Source of the DNA: Yponomeuta sedellus
Taxonomy: Eukaryota; Arthropoda; Insecta; Lepidoptera; Yponomeutidae
Direction of reading: 5' to 3'
DNA length: 64,000 nucleotides
Assembly (NCBI GenBank): GCA_934045075.1
Contig: OW203726.1
Location: forward strand, 5,465,535-5,529,534
The notes under the pieces were generated by a model. That model was not told where the DNA came from. It ran no database searches and saw only the letters and a list, made by a program, of their open reading frames with translations. This document shows positions 1 to 12,274 of this stretch, one piece after another; positions within the stretch are counted from its first letter, which is position 1; each line of letters opens with the position of its first letter. The position numbers and the translations under genes are program-made.

Positions 1-781
1 GGTCCAACGGCTTGTGCTGGGCGTTGATGAGTGAGCCGGTCAGTCATTCACGTTAGTCAGATTATCAGTTATTCACGAGTTTCATTACGGATAACAGACC
101 GAGCTAACCACGAATATCACAGTGACACACAGGACGCCTAGTGGCCAGTCCGGCCCAAATCAAGTCTTATCGTCTGTTGATTCTATTACCATTACCAAAT
201 AAATAGGTAGATAGTACAATTGGCGGTCATAGACGGATACAAGAAAGAAATTAGACGGGTAGTCGGTGCAATTAAGAAATGTTGAAATGGGTTGAAAAAT
301 AAAATAAACTTACCTACTTAAATCATACATAAATAATTAGATAGATAGACAACATTTCATTGTGCATAAAATGGAAATAATACACATATTTCTTAACCGT
401 ACATTATTACTTATCATTAAAAGTGATCACATCCAGACAACTTTAAGATGGACTGAACTGACATATTAAAATGAAATCAAAAATGTTTGTAAGTTAAATA
501 TGAGTATGATATTGTCAATAGGTTTACATACATAAGAACGTATTGAAATTGTGTACATATTTCAAATATTTTCCCATTTTTTGCACGCCTACTCTTTCTT
601 CAACCTCCTGCTGTTGACTGGTACAAAATGTTTATGGCATTAAGTAATTAGATGTATATTAACAAAGTTTTTAAACAACTGTTTTACTAATACTATTGGA
701 CCTGAGTTTTCTGAATAAATAAATTGATTGATTAAGTCCGACATATTTCACGAATAGTTTAAGTGCAAACAAAGTACTTAC
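1..781. other. Gene-free AT-rich stretch at left edge
   Basis: No exon, RNA gene or clear repeat was recognised. If the minus-strand exon at 782-867 is real, this stretch is the beginning of its downstream intron, opening with a consensus GTAAGT donor at 781-776. Confidence 0.4.
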
Positions 782-867
782 TAATAAATAAATAAGTATA
801 ACCGGAATGCATGTCGTAACACTCAAAGACCCGCTAGTCCGCTGATTACCCATTTCACAAATAGTCT
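782..867 (-). CDS. Candidate first coding exon of a minus-strand gene (signal peptide or membrane anchor)
   Basis: On the minus strand a pyrimidine-rich tract and CAACAG acceptor end at 868, and a strong GTAAGT donor starts at 781, bounding an 86-nt exon. An ATG at 853-851 opens 24 codons in phase 0. The peptide begins MGNQRTSGS and ends in a hydrophobic run (CIPVILIYLL), which looks like an N-terminal signal peptide or signal anchor. The rest of the gene would lie off the left edge. I do not recognise the family. A possible upstream non-coding exon with a GTGAGT donor lies on the same strand at about 15,756-15,890. The acceptor, donor and hydrophobicity are seen in the sequence; that this is an expressed exon is inference. 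The alternative is chance splice-like sites in intergenic DNA. Confidence 0.35.
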
Positions 868-1766
868 CTGTTGACAAAGGTTGTTTATTATTTCAGACAA
901 AGCCATAATCTGACAATAAGTCGACTGGCAAGACCAGTTTACAGAGAGGTTTCTTGAGGAGATGAAGACATCGCTTCATGCTGGGTTTACATTATGTCCG
1001 TGAGGGATTACGAAGTGAGCAGGTATGTGCGAGTGTACACGCTCACACTTTTCTTAGAATATACAATTTGAAATTTACTTCCATTTTTGTTATATAATGA
1101 AAGAACATCAAACATGATAAAAAACAAAAACTTGATAATTATTATAATAAAATAGAATCCATCAGCGAAATCAATACCTTGCAAAATTATTCTTATCATG
1201 TTTAGTACACCATCTTTTTCTTTGTCTTTGCCTCATCCCATTAATTGGGATTGGCTCTTCTCTATATTTTGCTCCAGCATTTTCTGTCCTGGGTTGTCCG
1301 CTCGCTCAACTGGGCTCGCTCTAAGTCCTTTGCTGTCGTGCCCCACCATGTTTAGCACCCCATGATATAATTTCATAAAATGTTAAAAATTCAAAATCAC
1401 TGAGCGCTGTTGCAACGAAACTATGAATTAACAGCAATATTAACACTTTCCTAAACAGTTGAGCACAGCTAATTGAGGACAGCCGGGCGCACCAGAGAAC
1501 GATGAACTTACTAAGAACCGGCGTAGTTTGAACTGCGATAATTTTTAGTATATTAGTACTACGCGCAAATTTTCCTGGTACAATAAAGAATGGAAACACA
1601 AATAGTTGACCGATCACTTTTTTTAATGAACAGGTTAAACATTATGACAAAATATAATACTAGTAATGGGCAATCATTGCTAGAAATGTTACTGCAATTA
1701 TATAAAAAAACACACTCTACACTTTAACATTGTGCTGAATAATCCGTTCATTCATTGCCTAGAAGC

Positions 1767-1861
1767 GTCCACCAACCCGGACTTGGCCCCCGTGGTGGAG
1801 TACGGCCTAACATTTCTGCGATGCAAGAAGCGACCCGTGCCTCAGCAGTAGGGACATACAA
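1767..1861 (-). repeat. Dispersed repeat family D, 5' fragment
   Basis: This is a fragment of the repeat described at 6586-6932, minus orientation, covering the part with the motif GGCCAAGTCCGGGTTGG. It is diverged from the other copies. Confidence 0.6.
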
Positions 1862-2339
1862 AACGTTGATATCAACAATGCCTACAACATTATTTATTAA
1901 AGTTCAAAATATATCACCCAGCGCAAGGAGATAGACACCATTATACCGTAGAGTAAGCGTTCACCGTGCGTACTCGGTAACATCAATGGAGACTCGTGTC
2001 TTTGACACACATAAATTTACCAGTACCTACCTACCGATCGGTTATGTAAGTTCAGTTTGCACAGTTTGTACTGTATGGTAATAAATGTACGTACAGTTAT
2101 TATGCAAATAATACACTGCTTAGGTGCTTGTAGGCAAGTAGTATTTTAGTAAAACTTTTTACTGTTTTGGCGGCTGTGTACCTACCCAATAGAATTTGTT
2201 ATTTGCTACGATGTTCCGCAAGTACTTACATGTCTTTATGTATTATCGATTCTGATTTGCATACCTAAAATGTAAGGCCTATCCTGTTTCTAATTACCTA
2301 CAAAATATCAACACTTAAAAATTCATTAATATGCGTAGT

Positions 2340-2570
2340 GAGATGATTTATACAGCGTCCAGTGGCATCTTAATTCTCACTAGGTAGATGGGGTGAAGGG
2401 ACCACTCGTATACAGCAGTGTCTGGGACATGGTTTTAGATGGTGGAGACTTGTCCAGCGCCTATACCATCCTGACAGCTTAGTCGGCCTAGCCCACGCGG
2501 CTTGATTGGCTCTGCACGTATTGACTAGACTTTCCTGTGGGCACGTATTGACTTGCATCAAACATAAAAA
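2340..2570 (-). mobile_element. SINE family F, body fragment
   Basis: This segment is shared with 24,775-25,015 (+) and 45,374-45,728 (-). Common words include CAGCGTCCAGTGG, GGGACATGGTTT and TATACCATCCTGACAGC. The 45-kb copy shows that the family has a tRNA-like head. This copy lacks the head. Confidence 0.6.
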
Positions 2571-3065
2571 GGACTAAATAATGTGATTAGTTGAAAACAG
2601 AAAAAATCTGTCACAAACACCCGCAAACAATACATAAGAGGCTCCATGAGCTACTCTGGCACCATCAATGACAAAATCACATGAACTCCTTCTACAACGT
2701 TTTCGGCGACCGTTATTGCAAAAATATTCCAAGTCTCTCAATCAAACTATCAATAGGATGTACGCTCTGACTTTGCTTTGCCTCTTATCTTGTACCTATT
2801 TGTAGGATTTATTTTTGTTTTCAATGCATGTAACTGGGAGTGGTAACATGCCTTTTCTTTCCTGTGATGTGTTAATTACTTCCAATAAATGTCTTTCTTT
2901 CTAATTTTAGGGCCATAAACAACAAGTAACCTATGATCAAGTACGTCAGCTTTTAGTTTCATGCCAAAAACTGTGTAGTGCAAATACTTTACATGATTTG
3001 TAAGACACCTTTTGCAAATACGATCTGTAAAAGAAGGTATGATTTTTTTCATTTAATACTCTCGA

Positions 3066-3415
3066 GCGCTTGTGGCCTAAGCGAACCGAGTGATTGGAAT
3101 CAATCACTTGAGTTAAGCAACAACAGGCGCGGTCAGGTGCAGGATGGGTGACCGTCCCGTGACTACCCCTAGTGGCATTTTTCCGAGCGCTTCCGTGCTT
3201 CGCAAGGCACGTTAAGCCGTTGGTGCCGGCTGTCATGTAATGGCAGTCGTTAAGCCATGTCAGAGGCCATAGGGGAGGCTTAATAACTTCTCACAGTAAG
3301 GCCCGCCACTGTCTTACAATCCTCCACCAACCCGAACTTGGCCCCCGTGGTGGAATATGGCCTTACCTTCCTGCGATGCAGGAAGAGACCCGTGCCCCAG
3401 CAGAGGGGACATATA
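3066..3415 (-). repeat. Dispersed repeat family D, near full length
   Basis: Minus-strand copy of the repeat described at 6586-6932, running from the GAGCGCTCGAG end through GGTCACCCATCCTGCACCTG to the CCACTGCTGGGGC-like end. No coding capacity. Confidence 0.7.
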
Positions 3416-3660
3416 AGGGTTGGTAACGAATACTCTCGAGATTTTCAGGCATTTTTGTTCTATTTTCATCTGATTAGAAACTCGAGTGAGAGAAACTCAA
3501 CTCTCGAACGAGAGGGACTGTGAAGTATTTACCTTACAGAGTAAAATTGGGGATGTAGCAAAGGGGAAGACTAAAAGTACCCGGGATCGGCGTGCGTGCA
3601 TGCAACGACTAATGAACGTTGATGAATAGAACGTGAATAGTCATCATCAATCCATTATGT

Positions 3661-3920
3661 CCCCACCGAGATGCACGGGTCTCTTCCTTGAGGAAGGTAT
3701 AGGCCATACTCCACCACGGGGTCCAAGTTCGGATTGGTGGAGGTTTGCAAGACAAATGGCTGGTCTTAGTGTCAGAATTTTTCAAGCCGCCCTAAGGAAG
3801 GCCTCTGACTTCGCTTAACGTCTGCCATCTATCGACAGCAGCCGTCACCAACTGCTTAACGTGCCTCGCAAAGCACGGAACCGCTCGGAAAAATGCCACT
3901 AGCGTTACCGCCTTATGTTG
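3661..3920 (+). repeat. Dispersed repeat family D, partial
   Basis: Plus-strand copy containing CACGGGTCTCTTCCTTG, the CCATACTCCACCACGGGG block and CGCTCGGAAAAATGCCACTAG. It faces the minus-strand copy at 3066-3415, about 250 bp away. Confidence 0.65.
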
Positions 3921-3960
3921 CTTAACCTTCGTCATCGTTTACTCAGGCAGCCGAGGCTAC

Positions 3961-5023
3961 GAGCGATTCTCAGATCAGTCAGGACCGTGGCAAGTGGCAG
4001 TTCCTGGGGCATTATTACGTAAGTATCCACTGAGTTGAGTGACGTTGGTTTATACTTTTTTTTATGCTACTCCGGCTGTCAAAATGCATACATTTTTTGA
4101 CACTTAGGAGTCGTCTAAATGCTTCACTCGATAGAGTGGAGTGCTACGTAATAGGACGGCTGGTATACAGGTTTGAGGTTATATTATGCCACTGAGTAAA
4201 ATTCTCTATTCAGAAACTAGCGGTTAGCCTCTCAAATGATCTAGCCCCACTTAGCTATGGAGTAACGAACTCTAGCATCTAGGAACAAAGCTCTCGTGAA
4301 CTCTAAACTGCCCGTTCGCCGGCCTTTGTCTTCTGCGAATTAGTAGCCAAAACCATGCCCAATTAAGCATTGTTCTTAGAGGAGCCAATTTTTCGTATAA
4401 ACTAGCATAAATAAGCAGACTGTACAGAGTGTGACAAAATCCCTTCGTACAATTAAAAATAGCTTTTATACATCTGTTACGTCAATACGAACATTCGACT
4501 CCCCAAGTTTCTCTGGACGAAATTTCTCACAGAGATAAGCCCCAATTTGTACATGTATTTTCTTAAGTGTTATTTTCTTTACTGCGTTTTTCGCTTATTT
4601 TAACACATTGACGTAGGAAGTATTGACGATTGAATGAAAATAATTTTGATACGGAGATATTTAGAAATCGGGATAAATATCAAGTTACCACCTACCTTAA
4701 AAGTATGAGCAGCTGCACTTTTGTTCTAGGAATTCATTCTCAGATATTTTGAACTTTTTTTTGTGTACATATAATTTTGTTATATTCGCACTTTGCGCAC
4801 TCCGCCATTAATGCAGCCTTAAAATAGTACATAAAATGTAGTTTTAACCATTACCCAGCGCTGCAAATAAAGCATATTAATTTTGTCGTTGTCGGTTTGT
4901 TTGTTCGTCCGCCCATTGATACATTCATTTTAAGTCTGGGTATATTTATTTATTGATAATAGACACGCCAACATAACACAGATAAAAATCAATTAATTAC
5001 AACAAACAAACGAACGACGGACG
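3961..5023. other. Gene-free stretch, nothing recognised
   Basis: AT-rich intergenic or intronic DNA. No exon with paired splice sites and no clear repeat was seen on either strand. Confidence 0.35.
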
Positions 5024-5274
5024 GACTCGGTGGCGCAGCGGTTTGGCACGCTGCTGTAAAACCGAAGGTCTCGGGTTCGATTCCCGGCCGGGTCAAACTA
5101 GGAAACGAACTTTTCTAGTTTGTCTCGGGTCTTGCATGTTATCTATGTATTTATTGTATTAAATCTATCTTCGAGTTAGCACCTATAACACAAGTCATTT
5201 AGTTGTACTTTTTAGTTTAGGGCTAACGAGATCTGTGTAATACGAGTATGTCCATGAATATTTATAAAAAAAAT
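5024..5274 (+). mobile_element. tRNA-derived SINE, family A
   Basis: The head at 5024-5095 folds like a tRNA: the GACTCGG/CCGGGTC ends pair, an A box lies around 5031-5047 (TGGCGCAGCGG) and a B box GGTTCGATTCC lies at 5074-5084. A body follows that ends around ACGAGATCTGTGTAATA and CCATGAATATTTATAAA. The same tail occurs at 41,630-41,862 (-) and as a bare tail at 12,384-12,427. It is read as a retroposed Pol III element, not a working tRNA gene. Confidence 0.8.
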
Positions 5275-6585
5275 TGTAGGGCTTGATCTGTGCACTACTA
5301 ATAGGCATGCAACAGCATTCGTAAGTTGATCGCATAGGTACATACCAAAATATAAAGAAATATATCCTTAAAACATAAAAACCATAAAAAAAAAACAAAA
5401 ATAACTATATTTCCATGGGTGCGATGTCCTTGCCAGACTAGCACAGGGTATCAAAGAGAATATAACCACTACAGGGTATCCTACTAGATTGTATGGGAGT
5501 TATTCTTTTATTTGTCCTTTCATTCAGAAATTCATTCGTTCATTCAAAATTATTCAAAATCTGAATAAAAGACAGACCAAATCGACAATCCATCTGCCGC
5601 GAAACCAGAAATAAATTGTTCGTTCAAAACCGACAAAAATAATTGTTTCTTTACATCGCACCACAGTGATATGAATCTTGGAAGTTACGTGATGTGATGA
5701 TTCTGCAGTATCATGTCGATGCCGTTACGACGTGCCTATGTACTCGTACATATACTCCGTAACAAATTGCTTGCAATGAAATTATTTCAATTCTGCAAAA
5801 TTGACCAAGTGCGTGTTGAGCTACGCGCTTTATAGGGCTCAAAATACTTGCTACTTTTATTTGTGTTTTCGTAGAGTACAATAATATAGCCTGAAGAAGA
5901 AGAAGAAAAATTTACTTAGTGAAAAATATTTATGGGTTCAGGTTCGAAGTACTACAATACGGACAATATTAAATTGTCCTGTAATAACTTTTTGTATAAA
6001 CTTTAGCATGTTTCCAGTTTTTTTTCCAAATAAATAAAATAAACAAGAAGAGTACAATAAAGAATACACTTATTTCACGATCTAGCGTCGCACATTTTGC
6101 TTCCGCGTTCAACCCAGTTATACCTATTAGCTTCATATATGTTAAGCAGTGTACATTGTTAGATAATCTCGTAATTAAAATAATGTTTATATTGCCTGAA
6201 ATTGTCCGAAACTCGAAATAATAATGATGTATGTGTTTTAGTATATAGGTAAGTGTAAGGCATCCGCTGAAAATCAGCGCCATGGCTCAAGAATGGCATA
6301 AAGCTGAGCGGAGACCTTTTTGGTACATATACGTGTTAAGTTCTATGTTAAGCTGGTCTTACTGTAATTTTATGTGCCAAATAAAGATTATTCTATTCTA
6401 ATTAAGTAAGTCTTCCGTTTACCCTATTAGAGAGAGGAACCGTCAATATTCTACCTATCTGTACCAATATATTTCTTCTACGACTTTTGCTAAGAGTTTT
6501 TTGTACTTTTTAACAGACTTCAAAAAAGGAGGAGTTTCTATTGTAGCCACAACTTCCTACTACCAGACGATATCAAAGTTCCATG
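5275..6585. other. Gene-free stretch, nothing recognised
   Basis: AT-rich DNA. The only recognisable scrap is a short LINE-tail-like run at about 5885-5910 (TATAGCCTGAAGAAGAAGAAG), the same 3' end word seen at 12.2 and 26.8 kb. Confidence 0.35.
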
Positions 6586-6932
6586 TCAACCCTTGTATCC
6601 CCACTGCTGGGGCACGGGTCTCTTCCTGCATCGCAGGAAGGTTAGGCCATACTCCACCAAGAGGGCCAAGTCCGGCTTGGTTGAGGATTGTACGACAGGG
6701 GCGGGCCTTACTGTTAGAAGTTATCAAGCCTCTGGCATGGCTTAACAACTGCCATTACATGACAGCTGCCACCAACTTAACGTGCCTTGCGAAACACGGA
6801 AGCGCTCGGAAAAATGCCACTAGCGGTAGTCACGTGACGGTCACCCATTCTGCACCTGACCGGACCTGCTGTTGCTTAAATCAAATTATTGATTCCAATC
6901 ACTCGGTTCGACTAGGCCACGAGCGCTTCAGG
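6586..6932 (+). repeat. Dispersed repeat family D, reference copy
   Basis: About 350 bp and non-coding. In order it carries a CCACTGCTGGGGCACGGGTC block, CCATACTCCACC, GGCCAAGTCCGG, CATTACATGACAGC, CACGGAAGCGCTCGG, AAAATGCCACTAGCGG, a GGTCACCCATTCTGCACCTG block, GATTCCAATCACTCGGTTCG and a GCCACGAGCGCTTC end. Nine or more full or partial copies occur in this window on both strands. The CCACTGCTGGGGC start resembles lepidopteran non-LTR retrotransposon 3' ends, but no terminal repeat or TSD was identified, so the class is unknown. Confidence 0.7.
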
Positions 6933-7916
6933 AGCCAAGATTAATTTTAATTACTTACACTTATAATTTTACCAGGTGCGACACAATTAAAAATAATTAT
7001 ATCGAAAGCTTCAGATAGAAGATAGTCTGTTGACACCTAGGGAAACTATATTCAGAACAAAGTATAGCAGTATGTCAGTTTACCATGCAAGTAATTGGAA
7101 ATAAATTTTACACATTACAGTTTTGTAATGTTATTGTAACGTTATTCTTTATTATAAACGGAACTTTCACTAATTGGGCACGAGAAACTGGACATAGTCC
7201 ATTTGGTGAAACTTGAAGTTCGCGTAAGTTGTATAATTTCTAAAAAAATACTCTCCATTTCGGCTAAAAGTAAAATTTATCATACGCCTGCAGCTAGTAT
7301 AATAAATTTTAGTAACTTTACTAACAATATAATTCTTTATTGGATTTATCGGACACGCAAAAATCTTACAAATAAGCACATATTTTGAGCACTTAACAAC
7401 GTCACCAGCATTTCCAGTGCGTGAAAAACTAATTTTTATTTTATTCCATTTTATTCAAAAACATCTTTTAAATATATCGTAAGAGCTCCTTCTTTCCTTT
7501 GTTTCAGTAACCTAATCATCTTGCTTCTTAGATTGCATTATCACTTAATACCACTAAATGAAATCTGATAGAACATTTTGTTAGGTGATTTTTTGGTTTC
7601 CTAATTTTCCTCTTATGCCCGTAATAAAATCTACATGAAAACCACTTAAAACTTGAATACATTAATTTGCTGTTTTTTGTACTGCCTGGTTAATCGTTTG
7701 TAGAAAATATTATCTGTCTTTCGTTTTTATTTAGATAAAACAAAACGTCACGGTCGGCAGTTGGGCTAACTATATTTAATTGGTTTTTACAACGAATCGT
7801 TAGTGGAAACAGACCGTAGAGGCAATGTTCAGTGATGTGCACCTGACGACTCATCAAAACATAGTATACAACGGCTCAAAGTCCAAAGTGTAAAAGTTGA
7901 TCAGCTTTTACTTCGA

Positions 7917-8011
7917 TCGATATCAACCCTTGTATGTCCCCACTGCTGGGGCACGTGTCTCGTCCTGCATCGCAAGAAAGTTAGACCAATCTCCACCACG
8001 GGGGCCAAGAA
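7917..8011 (+). repeat. Dispersed repeat family D, 5' fragment
   Basis: First 95 bp or so of family D (CCCCACTGCTGGGGCACG through CCACGGGGGCC), then abrupt divergence. Confidence 0.6.
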
Positions 8012-8215
8012 GATTTTACTTTTTTGTACGAAAAAATAAGTAAATACAGTGGAGAGCTAATTAATCAACCATTACATTGTTGATGCAGAGTAGTTACAAC
8101 AATCTAAAGCGGTTGTCTAATCGACTGATCTAATAGAGCAAAACCGCTCACACAATTAATTAAATTATTTCGGCTAGTTTTACTAGTCTTACATACACTT
8201 AGTCATCTTTATATT

Positions 8216-9028
8216 TGAATGCCTAAATACTAAAAGGGCACTTGTCCCATTTTTCATCCAAAAATGTTTTTTTTCTTTATTGTGTTGTCAGTACTGTTTT
8301 ACACTGTCTGTTTAAAACAGGCACTTGTCACTGCTTATTTCGTGGTTCAAAAGTCGATCTTTTTTCTAGCATAATTACTAAAACGGCACTTGTCCATGGA
8401 CAAGTGCCGTTTTTACAAAAAAGTCTGAACGAATCCATAGAACTGTCAGCGGTCAATAGTGGAGGGAATGTGATTTATTTTGGTGCTGTGATTGATTGAT
8501 TAAGGCGGCGGTTGATATTAAATTGGATAAAAATTATCATTATGAGTGAAGAGTCAAGTCTTAAAAGAAAGAAAGGTGTGCGGCACGAAGAAAACTATCG
8601 TCGATACAGTCAATACATACCACAAGAATTTATAGACTTTTGGATAAATATATATAATTGGAGTGTGGAAAATTAATTAATGTTAACATGTACCTTAGTT
8701 TAGTTTTATTTCATTAAAGTTTGACATATAAATACTTTGATCGTGGTTTTTTTATTTGCAGCAAAATGGTAAGAAGGGCACTTGTCCACCCGTAGTTAGT
8801 AATAGGGCACTTGTCCAATTATTTTTGTATTTATTTCTGGGAAATCTGCTATAAGGAAAAATAATATTTTCTTACAAACTGATAGGTATTTATATATTTT
8901 AAAATATATAAAATAACCACGTAGTAAAACCTTATCATTAAATAAATATTTAGTTTTTATCCTCTCCTGTAAATTTCATAACAGCAAATTCATGTGTGAC
9001 AAGTGCCCTTTTAGTATTTAGGCATTCA
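8216..9028. mobile_element. Non-autonomous DNA transposon with perfect 31-bp TIRs
   Basis: Positions 8216-8246 and 8998-9028 are perfect inverted repeats, giving an 813-bp element. The word GCACTTGTC from the TIR recurs inside in both orientations (about 8321, 8386, 8400, 8776, 8804), including a perfect 34-bp palindrome at 8380-8413. A short reading frame starts at about 8542 (MSEESSLKRKKG, about 44 codons, ending NWSVEN); it may be the first exon of a lost transposase gene, but I do not recognise it. The target-site duplication could not be fixed. Confidence 0.75.
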
Positions 9029-9776
9029 TTTGCCCACCTAGTTTTTTCAAACCTAAGTACCTAGTTACGTCTAGTAAACAGGTAGGGGCACCCAAGGTGG
9101 ATCTCACCGTTGTTATAAGTCGAATTATTATAATCAGATGTAAAATTAATTCTTTACATCATTCTTGTGTATATTACCTGTCGATGGTTGTAAAAATAAT
9201 GTAGTGCACATTTTATTACATACGTTTTCGATTACATTTGGAATTGTGACTTTCTTTTCAATTAAGACGGCATTGATTTAGTTCCGTAGCTTTTTCTAGA
9301 CGAGAAGTAGGTAATGTTGTAATGCGTCTAATTAAACGATGATTTATAGCTCACAACGTCTCATACCACGATATCAATAAAATTCTTTGATTAAAATAAA
9401 GATCTGATCTTGATTTGCGGCAAGTTTCTAAAGTAGAAACGTGATTCAATTTATTTTTACGTTTGTCGATGTTCGATAACTACTGCAAGATATTTAGTAA
9501 GTGTCACTAAAAAATGTTGACCAAACTTGGTTTCTCCTCCTGCAAATCAATTGAATACTTACAGACAGATCCGGTTTCTGAATTGACAATTTCACTGAGT
9601 CAATACCTAAGTAACGTTCTGTCACACTCTTTTCTGAGAAATTAAAAGACACAGCACTACAGATAACTATTGACTTAGCGAAATTCGCAATTCAGAAAAT
9701 GGCAATAAGTCCTCCGTAAGCAGGTTAATTGAACCAGCATAGTATTCACTTTTGTTGGACCGTCGCATTCCTATTT
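9029..9776. other. Gene-free stretch, nothing recognised
   Basis: AT-rich DNA between two inverted-repeat elements. No supported exon or repeat. Confidence 0.35.
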
Positions 9777-10242
9777 TCATTCTATTGAAAAACTATGTAA
9801 GTACTGCCATACTGGACATAGGGCCTGGTGCCTAGGCTGTTCATAATATTGAACAACTATGTGAGTGTGTTAGATTCTAGTCCCAGAAACTGCGCTCGAA
9901 AGGTCACTCTCCGGCTGCGGCCGGATTGACTGAAGAATGGGTTCTTTTCGTTTTTCGGTGCGAATTTCATTAACACTGTATAATTTTATTGTCGCTGGGC
10001 CTGGCTGTTGCATGTACCTACACTTATACAATAAAATTTGTTCACGCGTCATCGCCTCGTCCTCAGCCCGGCGCGTTGCGTGGCGAACGTGCCTCGCGGC
10101 CGCAGCCGGAGAGTGACCTTTCGAGCCCTTTCTGGGACTAGAATCTAACACACTCACATAGTTTGTTCAATATTATGAACAGCCTAGGCACCAGGCCCTA
10201 TGTCCAGTATGGCAGTACTTACATAGTTTTTCAATAGAATGA
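9777..10242. mobile_element. Foldback element with about 147-bp inverted arms
   Basis: Positions 9777-9923 and 10,097-10,242 are near-perfect inverted copies (from TCATTCTATTG inward to CCGGCTGCGGCCG), separated by a 173-bp spacer. The outer end, with sequence continuing to about 10,430, is shared with 49,148-49,345, so at least the right end belongs to a dispersed family. Confidence 0.75.
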
Positions 10243-10430
10243 TGTAAGCACGACCATGGTTGTTATATGCCTCAATTTGGTAGTCTACAAACCAATAGCA
10301 GTAGGTACAATGTCATTCCAGGAGTATAACCCGCGCAAATTAAATAGGCATCTCACGCGAAGAAAATCAAATCGCACGAGGCGCCGAGTTGAGTAGCACG
10401 GGTTATAGGTAGATATCATTGCTATGCGAT
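10243..10430. repeat. Repeat shared with 49,148-49,345
   Basis: Matches include GGTAGTCTACAAA, CAATGTCATTCCAGG, GTATAACCCGCGCAAATTAA and GAGGCGCCGAGTT. No coding content. It sits directly outside the foldback arm. Confidence 0.65.
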
Positions 10431-11924
10431 TGGCATTTAAAACGCGCGAATGGGGTGGTCGTACTGCCAGTTTGCCGGCCTGGGGGCACCGACCTAATTA
10501 TGCACAACAAATCCTGAGCCATTCCAACTGTCTGTCAATGAATTTGACAGTTAGTCGATTGGACTCTTTCAGGATTTGATGCGCATAATGTAGGGGCACA
10601 CAGGACAATAGCTGTTAAGGATCTCATCAAACCAAAGCAGTGGCGGTAGCCGTGGCTTTGCCGGTCATTTACTGCAGAACCGCATAATCATTACTAGCTG
10701 ACCGCGCAAATGTTGTTTTGCCATATTAATTAGCTATTCTCGGCGACCTATTCTGAGACCTACCAAACTACATAAAAAAACATAAAAACCGGTATGACCG
10801 TTTTAGAGGAGTTCGATAACAAAGACAGTATATTTATATTCATTAGATTCTTTGTAGACTTTTAGTCCGGATCTACTTACGGGTGTTGTTATATCAGAAA
10901 AGTCCGACCAAGTTTCGCTCCAATTCGCAGAGCTTAATCATGGTAAGCAGATCATTATTCATTAGATTCATTCAATATCTACTGATCTTGACCTTTCAAA
11001 TGACATTTGTTAATTATTAGACATACATCAAGTGCAGTTGCCATTACAAAAACATGTCGATGATAGTTGCTCATCAACGAACACTATTGTTCTATGACCA
11101 TATGTTAACAAGTTTTCAAACTTCAAACAACGTAACTTTTCTAACTGTGTAAGATAATATTGATTGAACTAAAAGGGGTATCATGCTTTCAATCTGTGTA
11201 AATCGATGTGATCTCATTTCAAAACAGTTTTAGAATATTCTTCAATAAATGCTTTAAGTAGATGAAGCTATCGGAACTGGGAATTGGGTGCCTACACTTT
11301 TTTTACCAACCTTTTGCTTCGAGTTTCACTGGAAAATTGGTCAATTTTACGTCAACTTTTTGTCTCGTCAACTTTGGCATTCAAAAAGTAATTTATTGTT
11401 CGGATGAGTAAGAGAGGAATCTTGCGGGTCGCAAAGGCTGTCATTAAAATGATTACAAACATGTTGCTTTGCATACCCATCCTGTAAAGGCCTCTTGGTA
11501 AAATATTACACCATACAACTCGTTTTCCATGCATTTTCGTTGCTAGGGGAAGTAAAATATAAACAATGTTTTTTATGCGTGAAGAAGGGAGACCGCCATC
11601 AATGGAATAAAAGAAAATGTGGGTTTAGATTCTGTACCCAAAGGGTAAAACGGAGGTCCCGTTTGTTAAGTGAAAGTGAAAGTGAAAAACAACTATTTCT
11701 TTTGTAACACCAATAAACATAACACCAAAATAAAACAAGAATATGAAGAACAAAAATAAACATACACAAATATTGGAAATACAATAGTGCGAACTCAAGT
11801 GTAACAAAAGAATAAGGCTGCAGCTCAGCAAAATGCTAGCCACAAGTGACCAGCGGTGGTTTTCTGGTACACCTGATTCGCTGATGTATGATGTAGCAAA
11901 GACAAAAGTTGTAATATTATAAAG
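10431..11924. other. Gene-free stretch, nothing recognised
   Basis: No supported exon. Open frames here are short and have no paired splice sites or recognisable protein words. Confidence 0.35.
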
Positions 11925-12215
11925 TTAAAACTGCTACTGCTGTGTGGTGTCGGATGCTGTGTGGTGTCGGCCTAGAGAATAGCACCAACCCTAATTCTTC
12001 CCGCGGGTGTCGTAAAAGGCGACTAAGGGACACAAACCGGGGGATGGGCAGCAGCGCCCCCTGCAGTACAATTCCACCAAACTGCGATCCCCAACCCGCA
12101 TTCCCAGCGTGAGGATTATGGGCATTACCCCCCAATGATGGCACAACCTTGCGCTATGGCGCTCATTAGGGGAGGGCTATTTCCAGCAGTGGACTTATAT
12201 AGCCTGAAGAAGAAG
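11925..12215 (+). mobile_element. Non-LTR retrotransposon 3' fragment
   Basis: The segment contains GGTGTCGTAAAAGGCGACTA and ends with GCGCTCATTAGGGGAGGGCT, CAGCAGTGGACT and a GAAGAAGAAG microsatellite tail. The same end is present at 26,790-26,860 (+), 39,590-39,650 (+) and 22,065-22,160 (-). Such tails are typical of RTE-like LINEs in Lepidoptera. No reverse transcriptase is left. Confidence 0.6.
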
Positions 12216-12274
12216 AAAGTTAAAACTGTTTAAAAATTACCCCAAAAATACACTCTTAATAATGGACTTTATCA

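Noticed and set aside
5024..5095. tRNA gene
   Set aside because: Head of a dispersed SINE; the same head plus body occurs at 41.6-41.9 kb.
9870..10157. 95-codon minus-strand frame
   Set aside because: It lies across the arms and spacer of the foldback element and has no domain.
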